Shown here: piece by piece, positions 1 to 52,600 of the stretch | How the letters are laid out: every line of letters starts with the position of its first letter | Numbering within the stretch: the stretch's first letter is position 1 | Made by a program: the position numbers and the translations under genes | Notes under the pieces: model-generated | Databases searched by the model: none | Told to the model about the DNA's origin: nothing | The model's input: the letters and a program-made list of their open reading frames with translations, nothing else | Source: Prochilodus magdalenae | Lineage: Eukaryota > Chordata > Actinopteri > Characiformes > Prochilodontidae | Direction: 5' to 3' | Assembly (NCBI GenBank): GCA_024036415.1 | Contig: JAMWET010007157.1 | Location: 1,039,501-1,103,500, forward strand | Length of the DNA: 64,000 bases

Positions 1-1083
1 TTTGGAATTGGATATGATATCGCAGGTAACTCACAACATACAACTAGCCAAAACCCTTCGCAAAATCTCTAACATGCTCTATGGGAAACACCTAGTATGT
101 GCAAACTTTACAAACTGATTGAACTTTTGCTTTTGAACTAATGTAGCACTATTCGTTTGAGTCAGCGCCGCATCATTTGCCTGCTGTGTTGAGCGAACCC
201 ATACAACACCAGCTTACAGCAGTGCCAGATACACCAGCCAAAGTGTTCTCTTTATGAGAACTCATCCTTGATGTTTAATTCAGGCCTCTCTCTAAAAAAC
301 CCAGAGAGAGACTCTCCCTGGTGGCTGCGAGAAAACATTCAACTACACGCAGGTGAAGGGAAACATCTTTCATAATTAATACATACAAAAATATGTCTGT
401 TCCACAGAGCTCAAAGCACAGCCAGATGCATGTGCTTCTGCGCAGCACATGCCATATAATGCACGCTTGTTTCCATAATGCCATACCTCTACACTATATG
501 CTGTGAGTTACGTAACATGTAACCCATTTGCGACACATAAATGAGGCAACCCTTGATATATAACAGTGCTTTGTGCCTAAGCACTGCTTGCTTTTCAACT
601 TCATCATGAATGTGCATCACAGTAAATGCTGTAATGCGTGTGTCTGGCTAGTAAACCTTGAACAAAACAATTTTAACAACTGAAGCAAAACTCTAATAAA
701 AAAGTGTGTAAAATAGTAGATGTTGTTCAATAGCAGGACATGAAATAAACAATATGTACTGACTTATGTCAACACTTTAAAACCATCCGATGCTGCTGAA
801 ATTAAGGGAAAGACATTCACACTATCACTTTTAGTCAATAAGCTGTAAAATGTAAATGCAAGACAGTCTACTTATTTAAAAGCAAAATGACTGAAAAATA
901 CAAAACTGTAGTGCAAAACCTGGCAACCTTTCTGCCATCAGATAAACCACACTTCATCTTTGAGAGAGAGGAGAATACCAAGTTCCACTTTTCCTTCAGA
1001 TCTGAAAACATGCCCTGGGTGTTTCTATCCATCCTGTCACTGTATAAAGACAACCCAGCGCTTTATACCTGAAGAGGTGATTG

Positions 1084-1272
1084 TGAGTCACTGTATTATA
1101 GAGTGAAATCAGTCTATCATGAGAGGATGAAGAAGTATCACTGCCCTGACGGCATATTCTAACCTCTTGTGAATCATGTTGTAGGTGCTGCTCCCGGTTA
1201 GATAACTTATGGACAGGTAGCCAATGAAAGGAACAGTAAAAACCAGAATGGCTGATGCTCTTGGCTCTTGGC
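1084..1272. repeat. Unclassified dispersed repeat, copy 1
   Basis: About 190 bp alignable along its length to 37300-37488 in the same orientation. Shared strings include TGAGTCACTGTA, ATGAGAGGAT, CACTGCCC, GTATTCTAACC, GGACAGGTAG and CATGAAAG-type sequence. No TIR or poly(A) was seen. Confidence 0.65.
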
Positions 1273-2048
1273 AATTTCTGTTGTACAAATGGCTCCTTTT
1301 AGTAACTGAAGGTGGTCTCTGACTTTTGCATGATACTGTACATGCTGACTTGCATCAAAGTGAAAGCACACAGGTTCCTGCATGCGTTTACAAACTCTGC
1401 TCGCTGAAGATGTTAGTGTGTGCCCTCTGTATGCCAACTGACAGAGGTTTTGTGTGTGAGTGTGTATGTGCATGTGTTGTGGGAGACAGAAGCAAGCAGT
1501 CCTGGATATTTGTCTTAGTTCAAGCCACTGGAGCTTCCCTCCGAAGGATCAGTCAGTCTGTCACTATAACAGCCAGAGCACACTCACAAACACTTAACAC
1601 GCATTCACACTCATACACACACACTCACAGATCCACATATCCAGACAGGCTTATCTTTCCAGCAGCACTGAAGCAGTGTAGCAAAACAAGAGCACAGAGA
1701 CCATTTGTATTTACTAACAGAGCTGCAGGGCAGCATTATACTATGTAACATGATTTGATTATGTAATTCGTGTAATGGATTTGTGCAACTGTGTTTTCTT
1801 ACTGTACATCGGGAGAATTGGGTTTATTTTCCAATACAAACAGTACAGCGCTCTCAGGTACTGTAAGTGTTTCCCCAGTGGCGTGTCTTAAAAGTATGGC
1901 CAAATTATGAGGTACAATAATAGGTGCTAAGATAAGGGATTACTGTAGAAAGGGATTACTGTTAGAAAGAAAAGAGGAAGAGAGACATATATAGAGACAG
2001 AAAGAGAGGGGAGAGAGGCAGAAAGAGACTGGAGGACAGAAATTCACT

Positions 2049-2600
2049 GGCCGGGCACTTAATTAGGTGCACCTCCTTGTATCTACACTGTCCATTTTAT
2101 CAGCTTTTGCCAGCTCTTTATCTATACTTACCATAGAGGAGCACTTTGTAGTTCTACAATGACACACTGTAATTGTTTCTCTGTATATTTTGTTACCCTG
2201 TTCTTCAGTGGGCAGGAGCCCTGCAGAACCACCACCGAGCGGGTAGTTTTTGGGTGGCGGAATACTTTCAGCACTGCAGTGACAATGACAAGGCATCTGC
2301 TGCTGCACAGTTTGTGTTGATCATCCTTAAGTCTTTCATCAGCGGTCAGAGGACTATGTAGACTGGATAGGTTTGGTTGATAGACTGTTCTCAGTTCAGC
2401 AGTGACACTGAGGTGTTACACCAGCACAACACACACTAACACATCACCACCCAAATAATACCTGCAGATGCAAATAATACATGTAAACACTACAGTCAGA
2501 CATTCTTAAACAACAAAGTTCTTTTATATGGTAACTGGAGCTTATCAAATGGACAATCAGTGTAGACCCAATGAGGTTTATCTAATAAAGTGGTTGGGAG
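2049..2600. repeat. Foldback element copy A
   Basis: The ends CCGGGCACTTAATTAGGTGCACC and the inverse of ATCTAATAAAGTGGTTGG mark a palindromic repeat. Internal landmarks shared with the other copies are CAGCACTGCAGTGACA, GCTGCTGCACAGTTTGTG, TAGACTGGATAG and CAGCAGTGACACTGAGGTGTT. Confidence 0.8.
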
Positions 2601-2881
2601 GTCTATATATAATGAGCATGTGTTCATAAGAAAGAGAAAAAGAGAGAGGGACTTTAACTATTTAAAAAGAGATTGAACATCTGAGTAAGAGAGCAAAAAG
2701 GAGAGAGGAAAGGAAGAGAGCCCAAAAGAGATAGCGGAAGAAAGATTAAAAAAAAAAAAAGAAATTATGAAAAATAAAATGAGAGAATTACAAAGAGAGA
2801 GTGAAAGGGGGGCATTTAAAAGAAGGAGAGGAAGCAAATTAGGAGTGAGAGAAAGACAGAGAGGAGAGAAGGAAACCACAT

Positions 2882-2884
<3 letters not shown>

Positions 2885-2929
<45 letters not shown>
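2885..2929 (+). repeat. (TG)n microsatellite
   Basis: Uninterrupted TG run of about 45 bp, followed by a GTGA-rich stretch. Confidence 0.95.
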
Positions 2930-2930
<1 letters not shown>

Positions 2931-3058
2931 TGAGTGAGCGAGTGAGTGAGTAAGTGGGTGAGTGAGTGAGAGTGAGAAAGAAAGAGAGAGAAAAAGAGAA
3001 TAGGGGATTAGTGAGTGGGAAATAAAAAGAGAGTAAGTGTAAGGGCGTAAGTGTGGGT

Positions 3059-3060
3059 GT

Positions 3061-3094
<34 letters not shown>

Positions 3095-3116
3095 GAGAGA
3101 GACAGAGAGAGAGAGT
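3059..3116 (+). repeat. (GA)n microsatellite
   Basis: GA repeats with two interrupting GACA units. Confidence 0.9.
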
Positions 3117-3644
3117 CAGAGTCTTCAGTTCTGAATCTCTAGTCTGGGGTCAGGCTCTCTTAGCTATGTGGAGCACTGCTGGATTAGACGGGCATCATGC
3201 TCAACACCCAATCTCCTCTGCTCTGTCAAACCCACCGCATTTCATTACACACACTTATAAACTCCAGCTTTATCCGCTGTGCTGGATCTGTACAAGCGGG
3301 ATTCAGAGCAGATGAATCACAGGCTCTGCTAGCAGCGACAGGAAGGAGGCAAAAAGGCAAAAATGCATTTGCTTATGGTTAAAACTTGACTTTTGACCTG
3401 GCTTTTGTGCTGTGAGACTTAAATCTGTTTTACAGACCACAACTACGCCAGAAAGCAGTGCATGTTCTCTACCAAGGTATCAGGAGCTTGTTCGGCTGTC
3501 TCCATAGCAACAAAGGGTCTCCTGCTCCAGCCGAGTTGTTATGGAGTGTAATTTGATGTTGTTGTTGGGGAATATTATTCTTTAGGCTACTTTAGGGACT
3601 ACTTAAAAACTCATTTCCTTTTTGTGCATCATGGGTAATCTCAC

Positions 3645-46611
<42,967 letters not shown>

Positions 46612-46631
46612 TTCCTCCAATCACTGATAGC
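46612..46631 (-). other. nphp4: nphp4 5'UTR segment of the start-codon exon
   Basis: Twenty bases between the acceptor (CACAG, upstream polypyrimidine run TTTTATTC) and the ATG. They carry an in-frame TGA. The acceptor implies at least one upstream non-coding exon near the promoter at 47.7-48.2 kb. Confidence 0.6.
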
Positions 46632-46683
46632 CTGTGAATAAAATCACGGATCTGGTCTGAAATATGTTTGAGGCTGTAATCAT

Positions 46684-46984
46684 CAGAGGTGGGTAGAGCA
46701 GCCTGAATTAGTACTCCAGTAAATGTATTAATACTTGGGTAAAACACTACAAGTAACATATAACGAAGTTTAAAAAAGGCATCAGGTAACTTCTAGAACT
46801 ACAGTGGAACCTCTTTCGGCATCTATCAGAACAGAAATGTTAAACGACATAAATATTACCAAAAACACTACAGATATTATCAACAACAAAACAGCATGAA
46901 CTTAAATACCAAAAAGAATAATTCCATCAATATTTTACTAACGTACATATACTTCAGTAAATGTAACTAGTTACTACCCACCTG
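46684..46984. mobile_element. hAT-like MITE
   Basis: About 300 bp bounded by CAGAGGTGGGTAG and the inverse CTACCCACCTG. The subterminal TTACATTTACT-type sequence is typical of the fish hAT MITE that starts CAGAGGTGGGTAGTAAC. Flanking TAATCA strings may be a degraded 8-bp duplication. Confidence 0.65.
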
Positions 46985-47013
46985 TACTGTTGCTAATCAG
47001 CATTGTCAAACAG

Positions 47014-47678
47014 GGGCCGGATTCACAAAACTGTCCTAAGATAATAAACTTCTTAGACGTCTTTATTTACCCAAATAACCTCTTAAGAGTTCATTATCTT
47101 TTGAAATGTTTTATCAACCTTACGAGAGCTTCATACTTAGGCTGTAAGAATGCGAATTTAGGTAAGAATTCAGAATCTGAATCTGAATTTTAAACAGCTT
47201 AGTTAGTAGAAATAAGATCTACATCTTTTTAATTCAATAGTTTCAAGTCCATCCTTAAAGTACTAGACGTGTCTACATGAGAGCAATATGTGGCAGAGCG
47301 GTTGCTTTAATTCGGGTTTTACAGAAACAGGAAAATTCACAAAGGGCTCTCCACCACAGGGCAGATCCTCTCAGCCTACCCGATCATATTCAACAACACC
47401 GACTCTCAAGACATTTAATCACATAGCAGACATGACACATAACGATCTGCAAAAACAACAAAAAGAAAAACCTGAAGGATCCTCCTTTCTCCCTGTGCTA
47501 CTGCAAATCACGGCCACACTGAAAATTACTGTCCATTTGTATTTTTTAAGATGCAAAAGGTTTAAAAAATAATTCAGTTTTCCTAAAAGAAATATATGAA
47601 AATTTTATAATACGTCAAGGTTAGTCTTAAGAACCTTAAGCATTTTTTTTTAAATAAAAGCTTTGGTGAATCCGGCCC
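47014..47678. mobile_element. MITE with GGGCCGGATTCAC terminal inverted repeats
   Basis: The left end GGGCCGGATTCACAAAAC and right end CTTTGGTGAATCCGGCCC are inverse, with the first 13 bases exact. 665 bp without a transposase frame. The target duplication is not clear. It ends 16 bp from the candidate first-exon donor of nphp4. Confidence 0.7.
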
Positions 47679-47694
47679 AGGTAAATAAACTTAC

Positions 47695-48160
47695 ATCAAC
47701 CTACACCAGCCTAAGTATCTGATGACTCCTCCAGCTGCCAGTTTTCCGTGAACTTCCAAGGCTGCAGTAAACTAGTTGGCAAACCCCGGAGCCACTGTGC
47801 TTGCATTCAGAAAGCAGTAAAATGTTTAGGTCCTGCTTTTGCTGTTCTTTCCGATCTCCGCTTCTCACGCTGCTGCTCAGTCGGCTAAACTGGCTTAGCT
47901 TAGCTTCCCCATTGCCTGTAACCGGTTACTAGCTAACCGGCTAGTCTGCTAATCCTGTTGGCATTGCTAATAAGCCCCCGGTTAACATTATCTTGATTTC
48001 ATATATAAGGAACGGTAATAAAATGGATTTACATCTGAACCGACCCTGTTATCTGTTTTAATATAAGGGCACAAATAACAGAAATACGTTAGCCTATACG
48101 CTAAGTAGCCCTGCTAGCTAAGACCCTGCCGATTCTGTTTACTACGGGAGCTTGGAAGCT
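47695..48160 (-). other. nphp4: candidate nphp4 non-coding first exon region
   Basis: This GC-richer segment lies between the X-box and a minus-strand GTAAGT donor (bases 47689-47694). It is the likeliest place for the untranslated first exon that the acceptor at 46632 requires. The transcription start cannot be fixed from sequence, and the donor context (AT/GTAAGT) is only moderate. The interval is therefore an upper bound, not a measured exon. Confidence 0.35.
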
Positions 48161-48174
48161 GTTACCACGGTGAC
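48161..48174. promoter_or_regulatory. RFX X-box motif in the presumed nphp4 promoter
   Basis: The 14-mer GTTACCACGGTGAC fits the X-box consensus RYYNYY-N(1-3)-RRNRAC with a two-base spacer and fits it equally well on the opposite strand. RFX factors (DAF-19 in worm) bind X-boxes to drive ciliary genes, and nphp-4 is an established X-box target in C. elegans. Its place just upstream of the 5' end of nphp4 agrees with that role. Occupancy is inferred. Confidence 0.7.
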
Positions 48175-48180
48175 CAGAGC

Positions 48181-48189
48181 GCGGGGGCG
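48181..48189 (+). promoter_or_regulatory. EGR/GC-box type site
   Basis: GCGGGGGCG matches the EGR-family zinc-finger site. It lies 6 bp from the X-box in the only CpG-rich patch between nphp4 and the Ig receptor, which supports this patch as a promoter. A single 9-mer is weak evidence alone. Confidence 0.4.
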
Positions 48190-48197
48190 CGTCTTAT

Positions 48198-48210
48198 CGC
48201 CCTCTAGTGG
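48198..48210 (-). promoter_or_regulatory. CTCF-like motif between the head-to-head genes
   Basis: The minus strand reads CCACTAGAGGGCG, matching all 13 positions of the CTCF core CCASYAGRKGGCR; the extended core has one mismatch next to it. It sits between the ciliary gene promoter and the immune receptor. Similar CCCTCTAGTGG strings also occur in fish repeats, so function is uncertain. Confidence 0.4.
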
Positions 48211-48368
48211 GAGGAGGTGAAATGAAGTCTTTGTATTTTCCACGACCTCCAGTTCCAGTTCCCGCCTCTGTTCCCGGCTTAGGCAGCAATAACATTATAT
48301 AAAATTATATAATGTATATAATAAAAACTACCAAACTATACACAAAAAAATCAAGAATATACACACAG

Positions 48369-48912
48369 ACCAGCCACTACATTAGGAACACCGCCTTGTT
48401 TCCACATCCATTGTCCTATTTCCACTCTTCTTACTGTTTCTCTGCACAGTCTGTTAAGATGTTTAATGGTCAAGGGTTTCACAGGGCCACCACAGAGCAG
48501 GTACTACTTGTGTGGACAATCTGCAGTGACACTGACATGGTGGTGGTGTGTTAGTGTGTGTGTTTCACTGGTGGGTGAAAATTAGACACCGCAGTGCTGC
48601 TGGAGTTGTAAATACTGTGTTCACTCACTGTCCACTCTATTAGACATTTGGCTGGATAGTTTTGGTTGCTGGACTATTCTCAGTCCAGCCGTGACAGGGA
48701 GGTGTTTAAACACAACAGCAGCACTGCTGTGTCTGATTCACTCACACCAGCACAACATCAGTGTCACTGCAGTGTTAAGAAAGATTCATCACCCAAATAA
48801 TACCTGCTCTGGGGGTCCTTATTGGGGTCCTGACCACTGAATAGCAGGGTAACAATGTATGCAGAGAAAAGTAGAACTACAAAGTGCTCCTATATGGTAG
48901 ACCAGTTGGTGT
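48369..48912. repeat. Foldback element copy D
   Basis: Begins CCAGCCACTACATTAGGAACACC and has CTGCAGTGACACTGACATGG, GGATAGTTTTGGTTGCTGG, ATCAGTGTCACTGCAGTG and AAAGTGCTCCTATATGGTA in family order. It lies between the nphp4 promoter and the Ig receptor. Confidence 0.8.
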
Positions 48913-48924
48913 ATACATAGTGAT

Positions 48925-49289
48925 ACACATACAAAACACATATAGTACTATATACATAAGCAGCTGTACTGTCACATTACGCAACACTAAAAAAAAAAAT
49001 ACAGCACATTTTATTTGATCTTTTTTTATTTGATTTTTTTTCACATTTTTTTTTTTAACTCAAAATGTCACTTTAATATTTGTTCTCTTTAAGGGTTGTG
49101 TTTACTTATTTTCAGACACAACAACTGCATATTGTTTGCTTATTTATTTGTTTTTTATAAAATAACAATAAATAATAATAATAAACAATAATAAATAATA
49201 ATACTTAATTATTACATCATGTTTTTTTGTCCTCCAGCCTCTGAATTTTGAAATGCTGACTAATTTGTAGCTGAGAGCAAAAACAGGAA
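48925..49289. other. intergenic AT-rich spacer upstream of the Ig receptor
   Basis: T- and A-homopolymer runs and AATAATAAT-type low complexity (49015-49205). No gene or clear promoter element was seen. Confidence 0.5.
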
Positions 49290-49380
49290 GGAAAGCAGTC
49301 CTTAAAAAAAGACCAATTCACAGACATCAGAGACACACACGCTGCATGTCCTGAGAAGATATAAGCTGGTTCCCCACTGA
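49290..49380 (+). other. possible 5'UTR exon of the Ig receptor
   Basis: The start-codon exon appears to begin at an acceptor (CTCAG before 49582), implying an upstream non-coding exon. A strong GTGAGT donor at 49381 ends a plausible candidate. The left boundary is a guess, and no TATA box or initiator could be assigned. Confidence 0.3.
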
Positions 49381-49581
49381 GTGAGTACATATCATATTAG
49401 CACTCTATTATACAGATGTTTATCATATAATTATATATGTGTGTATACATAATGTACTTGATATGTATAAAACCCCCACCCATTTATTGTTTATTGTAGT
49501 CTCTTCTAGCCAAAACACATGATATGATAAGCAAATTATTTAGTTTGTTAATAAGTTGTGTGTGTTTTTGCTACAACTCAG

Positions 49582-49665
49582 GAACTACTCCTCAGGAACA
49601 AGAGCAGATGTATTTAGAATTTACCAGCATCCTGCACATGATATTTCTCATACATGTTGGCGAAG
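49582..49665 (+). CDS. Ig receptor exon with start codon and signal peptide (coding from 49608)
   Basis: ATG at 49608 opens MYLEFTSILHMIFLIHVGE, a short hydrophobic leader that exits in phase 1 as the following Ig exon needs. Bases 49582-49607 would be 5'UTR. Two donors nine bases apart (GTAATG at 49666 and GTAATA at 49675) are both in phase; the second would add Asn-Glu-Gly at the leader/domain junction. The leader is only weakly hydrophobic, so the exact cleavage site is unclear. Confidence 0.65.
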
Positions 49666-52600
49666 GTAATGAAGGTAATATATTTGAACTAATTCCATAT
49701 ATATATTCCATATGCTGTCTTTTACTGTAACTTGTTGCTGTAATACACAACTCTCAGTCTCTAGCTCATAACAATACCTTGCTATGAATTCACTTTACAG
49801 TAACAGACACAGCACAATATGTTCCAGCATTACAGAAAGTACTGTAAACTTAAAGTGTGCATTCCCATGTGACTACGTAAGAACATTTGAATCATGTAGT
49901 CACATATACTAATAAACAGTATAAGGGAAATTACAATAATCACACATTAATTAAGATGCATAACTTCAGGGTAACATAGCAGGCTGAAGTGTCTACACTG
50001 CTAGTGGTAGCAGGATAAATTTTAATAGGAGTGTGTTTTTTCCTCCACTGTAAACTTTTAGTTGTATATAGAGTTTACATTGCTTGTCTTTTATCTTTAT
50101 GCTTTACTGTATTATACTTATCTGTTTGTTTTTTTCCATGTGTCACCACAAGCACTTTTCCAGTGTCATGGTCAGGTCTGGTCATTTCAGCTGATACTGT
50201 TTATGTCTGAATTTCAAAGGTTCTCCAGGTCAGACCTACTGGCCGGTAAGATGCAATAAAGAAAGCATTTGTGCTTTAAAAAGCTCAGAGGTGATCATCG
50301 GTTGCTCATACTCTTTAACCAACATCCAAACCGTAATATGGTTCAGCCACAAACAGAGGACTAAATGGAGAAATGAGGAACGTCCTGAAGATCTGGCTTT
50401 AGACTCAGACTACGCTGGCCGTGTGGATTATATAGCGAAAACCAACTCCACATGTCGTCTGAGAATAAGAGATCTAAGAGATAATGACTCTGGAGAATAT
50501 CGTCTCATGCTCTTTACCACTTCTGGACAGGAATATGTGGGATCAACTGTAGTAAATCTAACAGTTACAGGTAACGGTCGGCTGATCAAGGTGATGTGTT
50601 CAGTTACTCCTTCTTTTGGTACTTGTACTCCTTTTTCAGTTATTTAGTGGGTAATTAATGATGAATGATCCAATCCCCCATAAATTCTCCCAAACACATT
50701 AACATTGGTCAAGTTTCAATTCTGTGATTTCGCACTTGAGATACAAAGCTAATGCTGCCAGCTAATGAGGAATGGGAAACATGTATGTAATACATTTGTG
50801 GGTTGAGAAGTTGAGTGATCTCAAACAGACCTGACCGTGTGTTTTTCTAAATTGTCTGATGTACTATTATCTATTTCCATTCAGGCCTCAGGACTACTAG
50901 GCTTTTCAGCTACATTTGTCCATTTATAAGATAGCAGATTGTCATACAATGCAGGAAACCTGTCCATTTGAGTTGAGGCAACTCTGATAATGTAGATCTG
51001 ATAATGTAGATAGATTTATAGCTTGTTTGCTAAAGGAGCAAAGTCTAGTCAAATTCAAATTTTCATCACTCCATTTTCATCACGCTATTTAGATATACAG
51101 GTGAGGACACATGCTGGCAGTGTGGAGCAAAGAGAGCAGATCGTAAACCTTACCTGCAACACCTCCTGCGAACTGGACATATTTTGGTACACCTGGTATA
51201 AGAATGGACAACGTCTACAAGCCACGTCATACAAGAATGCTGAGCCTCTGGTTTTATCCAGAGCTGATGGGGGCAGTTACTCCTGCTCGATTAATGACCA
51301 AGGCAAAATAATCCATTCCCCTGTTGTGTGTGAGTATGAATCTCATCCTTTTCTTCACCTCACCATGACACTTAGGCTAAGATACAGAAAAAAAACACCT
51401 GAAAGGGGCTAATACAAAATAAAGATCAGATTTTTTCTGTTTAAAATATCACACTGCAATCCATCTTTATAGAACTGTAAAGACAGGTCATAGCTATGAT
51501 ACAGCTGATGTGCCAATATCTATGAATCTTGCAGGTGTTTGGGGTACGGACTGCTTCAGTGTGACCTATGCAGACAGAGGAATCTGTGCTTTAGAAGGCT
51601 CATCCCTGAAGATCCCCTGCACCTACATATATCCCAAAAACCAAACAGTCAACGAAACATACTGGTCATACAACAATAGCGACATTAGGCAACTGAAGCA
51701 GTTAATAGGACGTGTGGCCTACACTGGGGACAAGAACAAGAAGTGCACACTAGGACTGACCGGCCTAAGGCAGAATGATTCTGGAATGTATCACTTCAGT
51801 TTCATGACTTCTTCTGCTGTAAAGATCTTCAGTGGTTTAAAAGTTCAGTTGACTGTTGCAGGTAAATAATGTCATTGAACCTGCTACATATGCTTCATGT
51901 TTCACCAACTAGCTGATGAAGTAACAGAAACTTGTACCACAACAAGCATTGTGCAAAACACATGAGAAAAAAATGATGGAACACTTCCCTCAGACAGCAC
52001 TCAGAAATCTGAAATACCCTTGTTTAAGTTGTCTCTGGCACTGTTAATGCATCTTAGTACTTATATCTCTGCATATATGACATTTTATATCATAATATGT
52101 GCACCCCCAACAAGAAGGCTGTGTCAATGCCTTAGTATATACACATGTACATAGTATAGCTAAAACAGCAATAGCAGGAACACTGAAGTCTAAGTGTTGA
52201 AGTCTAAGCCAATACCTTTTGTCCTTTAGTGGAAAAGTGCCCCATTTCCAGAATGTTACTTAGTTAGATTCCATTACTTCCATTACATGCCTCTGATACC
52301 AGCGTTCAGCGATTTTTCATCGAACTATCAGCCTAAAACTGTCTGAAATGTGTGTGCTTTCGTGTTTGTAGGTGTGAAAGTTGAAGTAAGTGCTGCTACA
52401 GTATCAAGACAGACAATAATACTGAGCTGTAAAACCACCTGCACCCTTATTGAGGATATCACTTACATCTGGTATAAAAATGGACAACCTATAGGTAATA
52501 AAAACACCAAATACAACAAGCTTTACCTGGACCTGCCCAGCTACAAGACGACAGACAGCTATACATGTGCTGTGAGAGGTAAAATACTCGAGAAGCATTC

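Larger units (their letters stand above)
1..3644 (-). other. nphp4: nphp4 intron 6 (partial), no exon found
   Basis: Intronic sequence left of the 3645-3800 exon. It holds a diverged dispersed repeat (1084-1272), a foldback element (2049-2600), a purine-rich belt (about 2620-3115) with a TG run at 2885-2929 and a GA run at 3059-3110. I looked for the next nephrocystin-4 exon on the minus strand and did not find one. Confidence 0.6.
46632..47694 (-). other. nphp4: probable nphp4 intron 1 (5'UTR intron)
   Basis: Between the start-codon exon and the candidate upstream donor. Almost its whole length is two adjacent MITE-like insertions (46684-46984 and 47014-47678). Confidence 0.45.

Noticed and set aside
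1326..1748. 140-codon plus-strand frame
   Set aside because: Rich in TG/CA low complexity with no recognisable domain; chance frame in nphp4 intron 6.
50062..50259. Frame overlapping the first Ig exon
   Set aside because: Out of frame with the Ig domain; conserved Ig residues lie in the other frame beginning at 50220.
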